Assembly: GCA_977006965.1 (NCBI GenBank)
Contig: OZ345360.1
Coordinates: 1,054,001 to 1,118,000, forward strand
Source of the DNA: Phymatolithon calcareum
Taxonomy: Eukaryota; Rhodophyta; Florideophyceae; Hapalidiales
Length of the DNA: 64,000 bases
Direction: 5' to 3'
A program made the position numbers and the translations under genes. Shown here piece after piece: positions 29,849-41,842 of this stretch. The notes beneath the pieces were generated by a model. The model ran no database searches. It was not told the DNA's origin and saw only the letters and a program-made list of their open reading frames with translations. Within the stretch, counting starts at the first letter, position 1, and every line of letters starts with the position of its first letter.

Positions 29849-30940
29849 AAGTCGGTCGGATCCATTGAATCGTTATGCTACAGTATCCCACAATGTTCCC
29901 CCGAAACGATAACATCATCGTGTACTTAAAGGCTTCATTCATTCAAGAAATTACTTTTTTGATCTGATGTCCTCGGGTTCGGTCGGTCATCAATATGAAT
30001 ATCCTGTAATTCCCTGCCGTAAATGCTTTACATTCCGTAGTGTCTGGTCGAAGCAAACGTTGGGATATGGGAATCAGGAAGTCGACAGCAGCGGAGGAAA
30101 ATTACTCGCAGTCCACAGCTGATGTCCGCTGCGTGATCTCGCCGTTGTTTTTCTCGCTCATCGTCATACATCAGTGCCATACGCGAGGTTGTTGGGCTAA
30201 CGGTCCGTCGGCTAAGCAGTACTGGTGCGTAATTTGGGGAATGAATGAGCAAACGCGATGATGTGGAAAATCGGACGTGAATGAGGGCTGTCTGTATGTG
30301 AGCTCTATGACGGTATGCATGAGGTCATCCTCGACGTGCGTGCGACTGTCGGCGTCCCTGCGGACGTGACCGCGGTAAGCCGAGCACCGCGGCATCCGAT
30401 TGATGGGGATCGCAAACGGAAGAATCCCGGTCGGGACGTGCCGTGCCGAAATAATTACGCGCCACTTGTATATTCTCACCGACGGGCGCGTGTGTGCGTG
30501 ACGAACGAGTGTGTGTGGAAGATCGATATTACCCCCAGTACGATTTGGCCCGTTCCTGCTGCCCTCATACATGGGGTGCGGATCCTATTTTTCATTTTGA
30601 TCTCCTCGCCTCAATATTGCATCTTCGTTAACCGCCCCCAATGACGTCGAACGCGTATCGCATGCACTTCTGCGCATCTGACGTCAGGAATCGTCGTATT
30701 AACGCAATTCTCAACCTATGTCTCTACCGCTTCCCCTTTTAACGGGCGCAACTCCAGCAACACTCCTCTCCCCACCTCCAGGCACAGCCTTCCCCAATTC
30801 GATCTTACGGAGGAAGCGCAGTAGCCACGCACAATCTGCAACCAAGCAAGGAAATAAACCCTCAACAGCCACACATCACTCGGAGGGAATCAGGCAACCA
30901 GTCTCCCAGTCATCACGTCCAGTTGTCATCACACGTCAAC
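29849..30940. other. Intergenic, no gene recognised
   Basis: About 1.1 kb between Fanzor copy 2 and the zinc-finger gene. Short frames overlap on both strands, none recognisable. Confidence 0.4.
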
Positions 30941-31939
<999 letters not shown>

Positions 31940-33287
31940 GTTCAACAAATACGCCCATGTTTTTCTGTCCAGTACAATCAGAAAAGAAGGGCGCCCCATC
32001 GCTCTGCCAATGGCATTTGTGAAGCAATCAGAGAAAAACTGTTTAAGCCGTGCCGCTGAAAAATCTTCTCCGAAGTCAGGTAGAACTGTCTCTGAATATG
32101 CTTCACTGCAGACCGTGGAAGAGGTCCGCCGAATGTCATGGTAAGTCGCTTATACCAGCTTGCTTCCAGTTGAAAATTCCATTCCGGATGCTAGGCAAAG
32201 GAATGGGCGTGTTGTATATAGGATGGGCGGATGGTAATTCGCCCCCGCTTTGACATTTTATAGAGCTGATTGACCGACTTTTCCATATCGGGACATATAC
32301 TGGTTGAAATTCAGCTGTGGTAAGTGTACTGCATCATGCTGTTTGAAATGTTTTGCGTAAAAAGCTCACGAATGTATTCCCTCAATTTGTGCCCAAATAC
32401 GAAGAGAGCTTCTAAATTCACAGCAAAAAGCTCTTTGTCCTTTTTATCATGTTTACTGCCAACGTTGACAATACGGGCTCCAAGTCCGCACCTGTATATA
32501 GGGCATCAGCCCCGGGTCTCAGTATTGTACTCCGCATGGACCGATTTTGAATTCTTTTCAAAACAATTCTTGTGTTTCACTCAGGGCATATCTAAAGTCG
32601 GTGAATCATTCATTTTAGTACAGATCTCAAACGAAGTAAGTACACATTATATGGCTTTGGTTCTAGCCGCTACAGTAGAGTTCGAAATAGCCACTAGGAG
32701 TGCGCGGGATCACCGCAGCTAAGAAGCAATATAGACGACGCGGAAGTTATCATAGATGCTGCCGAATATTCAGCAGGATAACTGCAGAGTACGTATTTTC
32801 AATTTGGCGGTAAATTCTATTGTCCCTAACTTGGTGCACGGCACAGCGGAGTTGACCCGAACAATAGGATTTGCATCCGAATACGGTACATTTCGTCAAT
32901 TTCTTCGAATTTGATAACAAAGCGAGTAAACAGAGTTGCGAGGAATCGTGAAGGAACTCTATCAACCCTAAATCGGCCACCCGAAATTGGAATCATCGTC
33001 GAGGAATGGCGGGACAGTCTAAATTAACAGCGCTTTGAGACAGGATGAACTTTGTTGATAATTGTGCTCAGTTTTTGCCATGCCTCTGGTTCCCTCGGTA
33101 TAAGATTGAGGTGGAAGGAGACCAAACAGCGGATGCGGTACTTCATACAGATCGACATTCTCAACTTCAGTGACCGCAGAGAACCAAATGTGCTTTCCCC
33201 ATTCCTAAAGGCACTGCTTTTTTGGTTTCCACGCCGAAACGAATCGACATTCGAGAAAGACGGTGACATTTTGCTCGAATTTTCGCA
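31940..33287. other. Intergenic, no gene recognised
   Basis: About 1.35 kb, AT-rich, upstream of MADS paralogue 2. Frames such as 32324-32722 show no family resemblance. Confidence 0.4.
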
Positions 33288-35288
33288 ATGGAACCTTTTC
33301 CCCAACACCCCAAATCTGGGCCTGGGCTAGATCCCCCGCAAGCACAATATTCGCATGGACAGACTGCTCAGCAGCTCCAGCTCACACCGGAACAGAATTT
33401 CCATCATTCCGAATTGACCCCTGGACCACAAGCGCAACATTCGCGTGGACAGACAGCTCAACAGCTTCAGCTCACGCCCGAACAGAATTTCCATCAATCC
33501 CAACTGACGCCTGGGCTGCCTCTCCAGCAGCCCAATTTGACACAGGGACCGAGTTTCCAACAACCTCCGCAATTTACCTCCGGGCCGAGTCCGCAGGGCC
33601 TTCAGCCGACGATCAAACCTATTGCACAGCAGGATCACTCCATCCCCAAACCAAAAAAGGGTGGAAGAAAGAAAATCAAGATCGTCCACATTGAGGATGA
33701 CCGAAGCCGCCAGGTAACATTCCTGAAGAGAAAAAACGGAATCCTCAAGAAAGCACATGAGCTTTCAGTGCTATGCGGTGTTGACGTTCATGCCGTGGTC
33801 TTCAATAACGACAACGGAAAGCTATACGAATATTTCAATTCATCGGCACAGGACACGTTCTTACGATACGCCAGCTTCCATGGTCCAAGAGAGCGACGTC
33901 GCAGTGACGTGACGGATCCTAAGAAACCCAAATTTGTAACTCTGCCCGCAAAAAGCGCCGATATTCCAATTGAAGAACCTGCCCTGGCAAACGCAGCAAC
34001 CCGTGCAGCAAGTATGGCTGCCATTCGACATGCTCACCCCGAAAACTATGAACATCCTGCCCCGCACTTGAAGAGAATACATCCAAATGTGGGAGTTCCC
34101 GCTGTTCAATTATCGCGAAACCCCACACCCGGTCATCCCGAAATTAGTAGAAATTCTTCGCTGGCTGGCAATTCTTCCCGGAATAATATAATTCCACCGG
34201 CAGCGATACCGGGTACATCGTCGATGCATCGGAGTCGAGCCGGTGCATCAAGGAGACCGACTCCGGAAAACGTTCCGCGTGCAGCCCAAATCACTCCTGC
34301 TTCAGCGCCTGATCGGTTTCAGAGCAGGGAACATCCAGTACAATCGAGTTCGACTCGAAAGAGTACACCGGGGCCTTCCAGAAGACCAACTCCTGTAAAT
34401 GTACCGCAAGATGTGCACGCCCGGGCAGTACAGGTGGCTCCGGCGGCACAAGGAACACGAATGTCAGGACACATGGAACACAGATCTACAGCGGCCAGAG
34501 CTCTTCCCCTTACAAGACCTTCGCTATTTCGTCTTGGGGAGCAACGTATCTCCCCTCGCACAGGAAGCAACCTGATAAGGGCTCGTTATGGCTCCTCTTC
34601 AATCGAGCGTAAAAGTTCGTTGAACCAGGTTGATAACGGTAGGCCGTTGAACGTATTGAACCGCACCGAACACAAAGGTCCAACATTCGACGCCACACTA
34701 CAGAGGCAATCTTTTGATTCCACTTGCACATTGTTGAGCCATGAGCCAGCGGTTCCCTTGCTGTCGCACGTCGGCAATGAGCTGACTATCCCGAACGGGC
34801 GCCCTGAAATAGATATCTCTATGATCAACAATCTCCAGGCTCCGCCAGCTGGGCTTGACTTCTTCGCCAATACTCGGTCCATCAATCCTGCAGCTGTTTC
34901 GACGCAATCTCAAGCATCACCAACATCTATGCTGAGCTCATGGAGCGAAAGAGACAGTGCGCCTCACCAATCGACCTCTAATACTCCTGTTGACGAGCCG
35001 TGGAACAATGCATTTTTCAAAGAGCAGATGCAACATTTTCAAGGGGAACACCAAGACCTTCCCGCTCTCAGTCCGTTCCTCGCAGAGTTGCAACATCATG
35101 TGCTAGGGCATACAGACGATAACAATTCGCTTCTACATGAAGCTGCGCTGGACGCCTTGTCAAGTCCGTCTAACGCAGCCCTCGGCCACAGCAACCAGAA
35201 TTCTTCGATATCCGCAGGAGTGGTACGCGGGAGAGACGCTTATGAGCCTTCAAACAATGAAGATTCGAAAAGACGCCGACTGGAATAG
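33288..35288 (+). CDS. MADS-box transcription factor, MEF2 type (paralogue 2)
   Basis: A 666-aa single-exon protein from ATG 33288. The N-terminus has a Gln/Pro-rich ~24-aa tandem repeat (GQTAQQLQLTPEQNFHHSEL, GQTAQQLQLTPEQNFHQSQL). The MADS box at ~128-195 is almost identical to paralogue 1: [55 protein letters not shown]. The long disordered region repeats RRPTPENVPR / RRPTPVNVPQ. The C-terminal patch WNNAFFKEQMQ...LPALSPFL and the final RRRLE match paralogue 1. The pair are old duplicates lying in opposite orientations 7 kb apart, on either side of Fanzor copy 2. Confidence 0.93.
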   Translation: MEPFPQHPKSGPGLDPPQAQYSHGQTAQQLQLTPEQNFHHSELTPGPQAQHSRGQTAQQLQLTPEQNFHQSQLTPGLPLQQPNLTQGPSFQQPPQFTSGPSPQGLQPTIKPIAQQDHSIPKPKKGGRKKIKIVHIEDDRSRQVTFLKRKNGILKKAHELSVLCGVDVHAVVFNNDNGKLYEYFNSSAQDTFLRYASFHGPRERRRSDVTDPKKPKFVTLPAKSADIPIEEPALANAATRAASMAAIRHAHPENYEHPAPHLKRIHPNVGVPAVQLSRNPTPGHPEISRNSSLAGNSSRNNIIPPAAIPGTSSMHRSRAGASRRPTPENVPRAAQITPASAPDRFQSREHPVQSSSTRKSTPGPSRRPTPVNVPQDVHARAVQVAPAAQGTRMSGHMEHRSTAARALPLTRPSLFRLGEQRISPRTGSNLIRARYGSSSIERKSSLNQVDNGRPLNVLNRTEHKGPTFDATLQRQSFDSTCTLLSHEPAVPLLSHVGNELTIPNGRPEIDISMINNLQAPPAGLDFFANTRSINPAAVSTQSQASPTSMLSSWSERDSAPHQSTSNTPVDEPWNNAFFKEQMQHFQGEHQDLPALSPFLAELQHHVLGHTDDNNSLLHEAALDALSSPSNAALGHSNQNSSISAGVVRGRDAYEPSNNEDSKRRRLE

Positions 35289-36437
35289 GCAATCACACTA
35301 GATATAACTAGTAGACACGAAATGTCCGTATGATAGTACCTCAGTGATGAATAACAATTTCTCTTTCAATAGCATGTTCATTGTCCTTATAGCGTTTTAA
35401 TGAACCAGTTCCCTTTTTTCTTGATGAGGACGAAAAATCGCTGATAGATTAGGCGGCGCCAATGTCTAATTTTGTTTCTCACTCAAATCGGGGACAAAAA
35501 CAACAGGAAAAAGAGTGTCAGGAGCATAATGAAACCTTAATCCGACTCGATAAATCACATCAGAGTATGGAGTACTATGAAACGACAATTCTTGTATTGT
35601 GTTGGACAGGTTTGTCAAAGGCATTTTGCACTGCAGCTCTCGCTGTAGTGCATCGAAGAAGTTTCTTTGATGGGGACCTTGCCGATGTAGAAGTACCAAT
35701 TCAACGAGAGTCATTGGTGGACGACCAAGAGCTGGAGATGGGTTCATTTTAACATCCTGTACTTAGCAATAAAGTGGAACTATTTAACATCAAAATTGGG
35801 CGTGTCGTATCCACATCTTGTTTCGAGTCCTTAAGGCCAGTGTGTCTGTTTTCGTTGGGGAGACTATGTGAACACTTCGGCACCTGGAACTGAGTTGCTT
35901 GGGTTCTCACGACGCTAGTATTCCTTTTATGCAAAGAGGGAAAGTGGAAATGCATATTCTGGTTACTAGTTACAGCTTTCGTAAAAATGTCGTGTGGAAT
36001 CGAACTACTATTTTATGAAAGCACGAGAAACGACTGCGAAGGACACCAATCTTACATAATGTGACAGGAAGTACACAGTGAAGTTTCGGGTTCGCTCCAG
36101 AATGACGTTGGAGACAAGGAGGATGGTCAACAATGCTCGAGCAAACGTTCACGGCGTGAAAAGTCTCGGCAAACTGTGAGAGCGATTGGAGAAGGATTAA
36201 CATGGACGCCTATTGAGGTCGTCTGACACGTTGGACATTCGCTGACGTTGCCCTCCACGTGAATAGTAAGAAGTGATGTAAGAGTGTATACATGTATCAT
36301 ATATTCATTATTTTTTATATCAAAAAGGGTCATTTTCGCGACATTACGAAAGTAGTAAAACCCCATCGCAGTCCCGGAGCTCACAGTCAGCCGTTGCTCA
36401 GGTTGCGCCTTGCCCAGCGCATCGGCAGCTCGGCATA
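35289..36437. other. Intergenic, no gene recognised
   Basis: About 1.15 kb between MADS paralogue 2 and the cyclophilin. Frames on both strands at 35462-35752 overlap each other and have no known motif. Confidence 0.4.
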
Positions 36438-37759
36438 ATGGAACTTGGATTCTCGGCAAGCGCGCCTGCGGTCGCCTCCAATCGGTCCACCTTGCATGGT
36501 CGACCGCTCGTGACACCGCGATCGAAAATCCGCACAACGTCATCGATAAAGACGAGAAGACAGCGCGGTGCAGTAATGGTCGCCGTGAATTCGTTGGTGG
36601 AAACCATCTCTCGTCGCGGACTGTTCAATAATCTCGTCAGCGCGGCGTTCATTGGCGCTGCCATTTACATCATCTTCACACCTGTCAAGTCGCTGGCCAT
36701 CTCTTCCTCGCAACCGACGGCGGCCGGGGCTTTGCGGGCACCTTCGGAGGGCGTGGTGACGTCGAAGGTGTTCTTCGATGTTAGTATTGGCGGCGTCAAT
36801 GCCGGGCGTATTGTACTGGGTATGACATTTTTTGCGTGAAGTGGGTGTAGTGGAAGAATTGGTGTGAAGGTATTGACTTGGGGTTGTATTTTGCGCACGT
36901 TGCACAGGCCTTTTTGGGGACGATTTGCCAGTGACAGTGAAGAACTTTGAGCAATTGGCAAGTGGGGAATTGGGATTTGGGTATAAGGGCAGTATCAGTA
37001 CGTATTGAGGTTTGCAGATTGTTGTTGACGGGTCTTGTATCGATCGGGCTTGTTTTGTATCTGACGGAATGAAAGTGTTTGCTTGCATGCATGCATGCAT
37101 GCAATCGAGCAGTTCATAGGACGATTAAGCAGTTTATGGCGCAAGGGGGTGATTTCGAAAAGAGTAATGGAACCGGTGGCAAGAGCATTTATGGCAGGAA
37201 GTGTAAGGAATGAGAGGCGTCTTTTTGGAAGACATGCGGACACAGCTGTGAGCAAGTATTGATTAATTGTGTTTGGTTTGGTTTGGTTTGGTTTGGATTT
37301 GAAATGCAGTCAAAGATGAAGGATTCAAGTTTTCGCACTCTGAAGATGGAGTGCTGAGCATGGCCAACTCTGGACCTGATACCAACGGTTTGTTCACAAT
37401 CTGCCAGCCGGCGCGTGCTTGTGCGCCAAGCTGTGGCTAATGTCTTTATGTTCTGAATGATTGCGTTCCTCTCTCACGGGTTAACAGGGTCGCAGTTTTT
37501 CATCACATATAGTAAGTAACGGGGTTCGCTCTTGTCTGAAGTCTGTCCTTGTGGTGAGTTACTGACGAAATTATGACCGACCATGTTGTTGGGTGTCACA
37601 GCGAAAACGCCATGGCTGGATGGAAAGCACGTCGTGTTTGGACGTGTGCTGGAGGGCATGGAAACATTGAAGAAGATTGAAGCTGCAAAGACAGGCCGAC
37701 AGGACAGACCCATTGAGAGCGAAAAGATCGTTCTTGTGGATTCCGGTATTCTCTCCTAA
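36438..37759 (+). CDS. Cyclophilin-type peptidyl-prolyl isomerase, plastid-targeted, six exons
   Basis: Exons 36438-36819, 36908-36997, 37113-37202, 37310-37387, 37488-37511 and 37602-37759 join in frame to 273 aa. The five introns are GT-AG and all phase 1; exon 5 is only 24 nt. The N-terminus is a Ser/Arg-rich leader followed by [20 protein letters not shown], a twin-Arg plus hydrophobic stretch like a thylakoid-lumen signal or membrane anchor. The cyclophilin fold follows: [50 protein letters not shown] (catalytic Arg, Gln), [27 protein letters not shown] and [18 protein letters not shown] (Trp, His). The usual FHR is IHR. It isomerises Xaa-Pro bonds; the lumen location is inferred. Confidence 0.93.
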
Positions 37760-38536
37760 CATCAGAAATAGAGCTTCAATTCAATTCCCAACAGTGGGAT
37801 GGCGCAGGTCTTGCGCAGCCTACCCACTTGTTCATCGTCACGCATTAAATGATGTCGACCAGTTTTTTCTCTCGTAGTGCACTGAACGCAAATTGGGTGA
37901 GGAGAATTGCCCCATTAACCGCAACAGAACAGCAGAGAAAGAACGTTTCCATATCTCCAACGACAACAGTCACGGTTGTTAGAGTTGTACATTAGCAACC
38001 ATACGATAGAGTGAGTGACAAGACACGTCAGTTGCAACTCCCATGGGATTGGAAGATACGATACAAATTTGCCCAAAAAAATTGTTGAGCGCGTCAGTCG
38101 ACAGTTAGCAAACTGTCGCAATTAATTTCGGTTAAAAATTGATATGCTGCAACATTTGGAATATGAATTCATCCAAAATCTACCATCGTAAAAGGCGGTT
38201 GTTTGGCCCATAGAACCCTTCAAATTTTCCGTTGACTCCAATGCTGGGACGCCATTCGATACCCGCGCTCTCTGCTCCATCCGTCCGTCGCCGACCCCTC
38301 TCCTTCGCACCTCCTTCTCTGCGTTCGCCACGTTCCCTCTCATCCTCCTCCACGTTCTTCCCACGTCCCGTCGAGTCGATTAGGACTCGTCCGTCCCTCC
38401 ATCGCCTTTTCTGTCGCGTCGCGCTGACCTTCATCCATAACTTTCTTTCCTCCCCGCGGACCTTCCGCAACCCGTTGCGCGCCCTCGCGTCTGTCCAGCG
38501 GTCAGGTATGCACGCGTAGGCGGCTGATGCCCTGAT
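37760..38536. other. Intergenic, no gene recognised
   Basis: About 0.78 kb of 3' and 5' flanks. The stretch 38220-38520 is C/T-rich on the plus strand and may be the leader of the next gene. Confidence 0.4.
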
Positions 38537-41500
38537 ATGTATTATGAGCGCGGCAGCGCGGTCGCCGAGGTGGCCGTGCGCACCATGGCATTGAAATTGC
38601 TGCCACAAAAAACCTTAAATGTCACCGCCGCCAGCGCTGCGGAGGGAAACACATACAAGAATCTCTATGAAGCCACGTCCATGAACTCCGGTTTGACTGT
38701 TGTGTTTCTGATTAATATTGTCGTCGCCTTTTTCGGCCTCCTCTTCTACCGCTACATCATTCTTCGCGAGGCGGGACTTCTCACACGCAACGAGATCGAT
38801 TTACTTGCCAAATATCCCGGCAATCGCTTTACTCAAACTTACACGCCCTCCGACGCCTTTGTGCGCGCCCCGCCGCCGGTTCGATGGACCGGTTGGCACG
38901 ACTTCTTCTTCGCCGGCAGGGACCACTATCTCTCGCGGGATGCTCAGGTTTATTTACTGTTTCAACGCGCTTGCATCTTCACCACCGCCGCATGCGGACT
39001 GTGTGCGGCCGTCGTGTTGCTGCCGTGGTACTGGTTTGGTGGTAATGTGTTCAGGGCTAACACTGTTGAGGACGGAGGAAAACCGCTCACATTACTTAAT
39101 ATGCTTCGCAGTGATCGAGGTGTCTTTGAGCGATTCACCTCGCATAATCTTCCGAACGGTTCCCCACTCGTTCTGTTGCAACTACCGGTTATCGTCATTG
39201 TCGCGTTTTGCGTTGTCATTTTGTATACCGTCGTTAAGACGGGCGCGGGCGAAACACGCACGACTGAAGAATGGCTTCGTCCTTCGCCTAATTCCGTGCC
39301 TTCTCCACAGACTGGCACAATTTCCCCCTCTGCTTCTCCAGAATCTGGTGTGCGTGCCAGACGCAGGCGTTCACAGCAGGGGTGGACATTGTATGCTCGT
39401 GGTTTACCGCGCGATATTCGGTCGGCGAATCAACTCACGGAAATGCTCTCTGCTATTTACCCGTCGCAAGTTGCACGCGTGGAACTGGTATGCAGGGGTC
39501 GCATGTCTGAGGCAAAACTATTTCGAGCGCTAGACTCTGCGCGATATCGATACGAGTATTTGCAAAAGATGGAAGACAATGAAGATCTTGATCAACGTTT
39601 TGCTTCGCATACGGTTTTTGGAAGGATTTTTGGCCTTTTCGTTCGTCAATGGACAAGGAAAGAAGTTCTTGAATCTCTGCGCAAGCAAATTGCTACTCTG
39701 GAGCAAGATCTGGCATCAAGAAAGGCTGAACCTGTGCATGGCTTCCGCGGTTGTGCGTTTATAACTTTCAAAACAGGACATGCAGCAGAATCGTCAATGC
39801 GTGATTTTCCTCTGCGTCAACATCGTCATGGATGGATTCTCAATTTGTTCCGTCGCCGGCAAGCTGCAACTTCTTCTAGCAGCTTTGGAAATATCCGGAG
39901 GTATTCACTCCTATCACAGGAAGTTGAAGATACAAGCCGAGATACCCTTGCGTTTGGGTTTCCCAGCTTCAGCAATCTTTATCGCGGGCTTGTATTGCTT
40001 TTACCGGATGCAATTCAAAATCGTATATTGGAGACGCCTGCTCTCGCCCCCACTTCCCCTTCGGCTGGTTCGTTGCCGCGCGATCATCTTGCTTCAGGAG
40101 CAACGCGAAATGTTGGGTACTCGCCGCAACTAGCAGCTTCCAAACTTCGGCACATGAAAGCAACTCGAGCGCCGAAGAGTGGTGACATCATTTGGGATAA
40201 CATCGGCATTTCGTTTTTCGAGAAAACTGTTCGTGAAATCATCGTGCAGTTTATCGTCTTTGCCATTCTCATTCTGTTCACGAGCCCCATTGCGATGCTC
40301 ACGGCCGTCAAACTGCTCATCTCCGAGGTGGCCTTGCTGAGCGACCCGCAAGTACTCCTCAACTCACTGCACAGGAACGGAACAAGCGTTCTCGGAGGTG
40401 GTGCTTCAAACGATTCGTCCGATATTCCTTTGTTTCCTCATATCGATGTTGAGAAAGATAACCCCGCGCAATGGTTTGCAAACCTGTTAATGAAGTCACT
40501 GCCCGATGCATTGTCTTCAAAGCCCCTGTTGCGCTCTGCGGTGTTTGCGTACACCCCAGTGTTGATGCTTGCGATTGTATTTGCCGTGGTGCCATCGCTT
40601 CTCAGACTAACGTGTAAAATGGAAGGCTACCCGACGCAATCCGCACAAGAAATGTCTGTTTTTCGGAAAACTGCGTTTTATTACGTCATGAACGCCATTG
40701 TGCTGCCGTCCCTCGCTTTGAATACAACATCAGAGTTTTTGGAGGTATTGTACACACAAAGCAACGGCGGTGCAAATGTATACCATGCGCTCCCCATACT
40801 GGAACGCCTATTTTCTGGGGATATTGCGTTTTTCCTGTGCAATTACATTGTACAACTGGCGATATCCGGGTCCGTGTTCTGGTTGATGAGATTGCCATCA
40901 AGTTTTTCGATGATGATTAGACGCCGCATGGCTCTTACCCCTCTTGAATCCGCTGAGGCAAAATGTACAGATATTTTCGATTTTCCGCGGCATTATGCGT
41001 ACTGCGTCACTGTCATGTCCATGTGCCTTCTGTTCGGGTTCATGGCACCGCTGGTGTGGTGGTTTGCACTAATGTACTTTGTGTGCAAACATGCCGTGGA
41101 CTTGTATCTGATCCGGTATGTGCATCCACGTAGTCACATCGATGAACGTCTCCCGTTGGTGACAATCGGCTACATACGCATATGGACGGTGGTTAGCCAA
41201 TTGGCTCTGGCCCTCATCTTCATCTTGCAAGGCTGGGTGAAAGCTGGAATCGCGACTGTGCTTCTCTGTACCCTGACGTTGGCGGGCTGCCTGTCGGCAG
41301 ACCCCACAGTTGGAAACCGAATCCTGGCCCTGATTGCGGACGTTCGTGGCAGAATTATGGAACGCATGCTTAGAGACGAGTCAAGTGTGTTTTCGTGGGC
41401 GCTTGCGCCACCGATTGTCACGTCGTCATCGACTCCGTCGTCATCTGATGACGCGCGCGAAACCGAAGCGCTACTGGGTCGAATAAGGTCGAATGAGCCC

Positions 41501-41842
41501 CGGGGCCAATGGGACAGCGGAGAGCGGAGGAGCAGATCGATCGGAGCTCTTCGGATCGCGTCGAGAGAGGAAAACGTGTTTGATGAATTTGAGGCAGGGA
41601 CTGCGCAACGGGTGGAGTCATTCGATTGTAATGGCAAGCGCCAAGCGCATTCGAGCGCTGATGCTCGTCTGGGCATCGCTGTTGATTATGAGGAAGAAGA
41701 GTTTGCATACGATGCGAGTGCGGAGGATGATGAGGAGGCTCAGTTGAGACTGGGGACGCGGAGCATGGATGAAATAGGCTCCAGACGACGATTAGTGTAC
41801 AGCACGTTTGACCCCAGAACCGTTCACGAGAGCAATAGATGA
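38537..41842 (+). CDS. CSC1/TMEM63-like osmosensitive cation channel
   Basis: A 1101-aa single-exon protein; ATG 38537 or the better-context ATG 38585 may start it. Three N-terminal membrane spans (~55-75, 145-165, 215-235) form the RSN1_TM region. A cytosolic PHM7-like RRM-fold domain follows (~285-460: GWTLYARGLPRDIRSANQLT, VHGFRGCAFITFKTGHAAES). The RSN1_7TM/DUF221 channel core starts near DIIWDNIGISFFEKTVREII and continues through about seven further spans (LPSSFSMMIRRRMALTPLES is a loop within it). A ~200-aa acidic/Arg-rich C-terminal tail follows. The family forms hyperosmolality- and stretch-gated calcium-permeable channels. The domain order is complete. Confidence 0.92.
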   Translation: MYYERGSAVAEVAVRTMALKLLPQKTLNVTAASAAEGNTYKNLYEATSMNSGLTVVFLINIVVAFFGLLFYRYIILREAGLLTRNEIDLLAKYPGNRFTQTYTPSDAFVRAPPPVRWTGWHDFFFAGRDHYLSRDAQVYLLFQRACIFTTAACGLCAAVVLLPWYWFGGNVFRANTVEDGGKPLTLLNMLRSDRGVFERFTSHNLPNGSPLVLLQLPVIVIVAFCVVILYTVVKTGAGETRTTEEWLRPSPNSVPSPQTGTISPSASPESGVRARRRRSQQGWTLYARGLPRDIRSANQLTEMLSAIYPSQVARVELVCRGRMSEAKLFRALDSARYRYEYLQKMEDNEDLDQRFASHTVFGRIFGLFVRQWTRKEVLESLRKQIATLEQDLASRKAEPVHGFRGCAFITFKTGHAAESSMRDFPLRQHRHGWILNLFRRRQAATSSSSFGNIRRYSLLSQEVEDTSRDTLAFGFPSFSNLYRGLVLLLPDAIQNRILETPALAPTSPSAGSLPRDHLASGATRNVGYSPQLAASKLRHMKATRAPKSGDIIWDNIGISFFEKTVREIIVQFIVFAILILFTSPIAMLTAVKLLISEVALLSDPQVLLNSLHRNGTSVLGGGASNDSSDIPLFPHIDVEKDNPAQWFANLLMKSLPDALSSKPLLRSAVFAYTPVLMLAIVFAVVPSLLRLTCKMEGYPTQSAQEMSVFRKTAFYYVMNAIVLPSLALNTTSEFLEVLYTQSNGGANVYHALPILERLFSGDIAFFLCNYIVQLAISGSVFWLMRLPSSFSMMIRRRMALTPLESAEAKCTDIFDFPRHYAYCVTVMSMCLLFGFMAPLVWWFALMYFVCKHAVDLYLIRYVHPRSHIDERLPLVTIGYIRIWTVVSQLALALIFILQGWVKAGIATVLLCTLTLAGCLSADPTVGNRILALIADVRGRIMERMLRDESSVFSWALAPPIVTSSSTPSSSDDARETEALLGRIRSNEPRGQWDSGERRSRSIGALRIASREENVFDEFEAGTAQRVESFDCNGKRQAHSSADARLGIAVDYEEEEFAYDASAEDDEEAQLRLGTRSMDEIGSRRRLVYSTFDPRTVHESNR

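Noticed and set aside
38718-39533. 271-codon plus-strand frame within the CSC1/TMEM63 gene
   Set aside because: Shadow frame of the 1101-aa channel gene; Ser/Pro/Arg composition typical of an off-frame reading.
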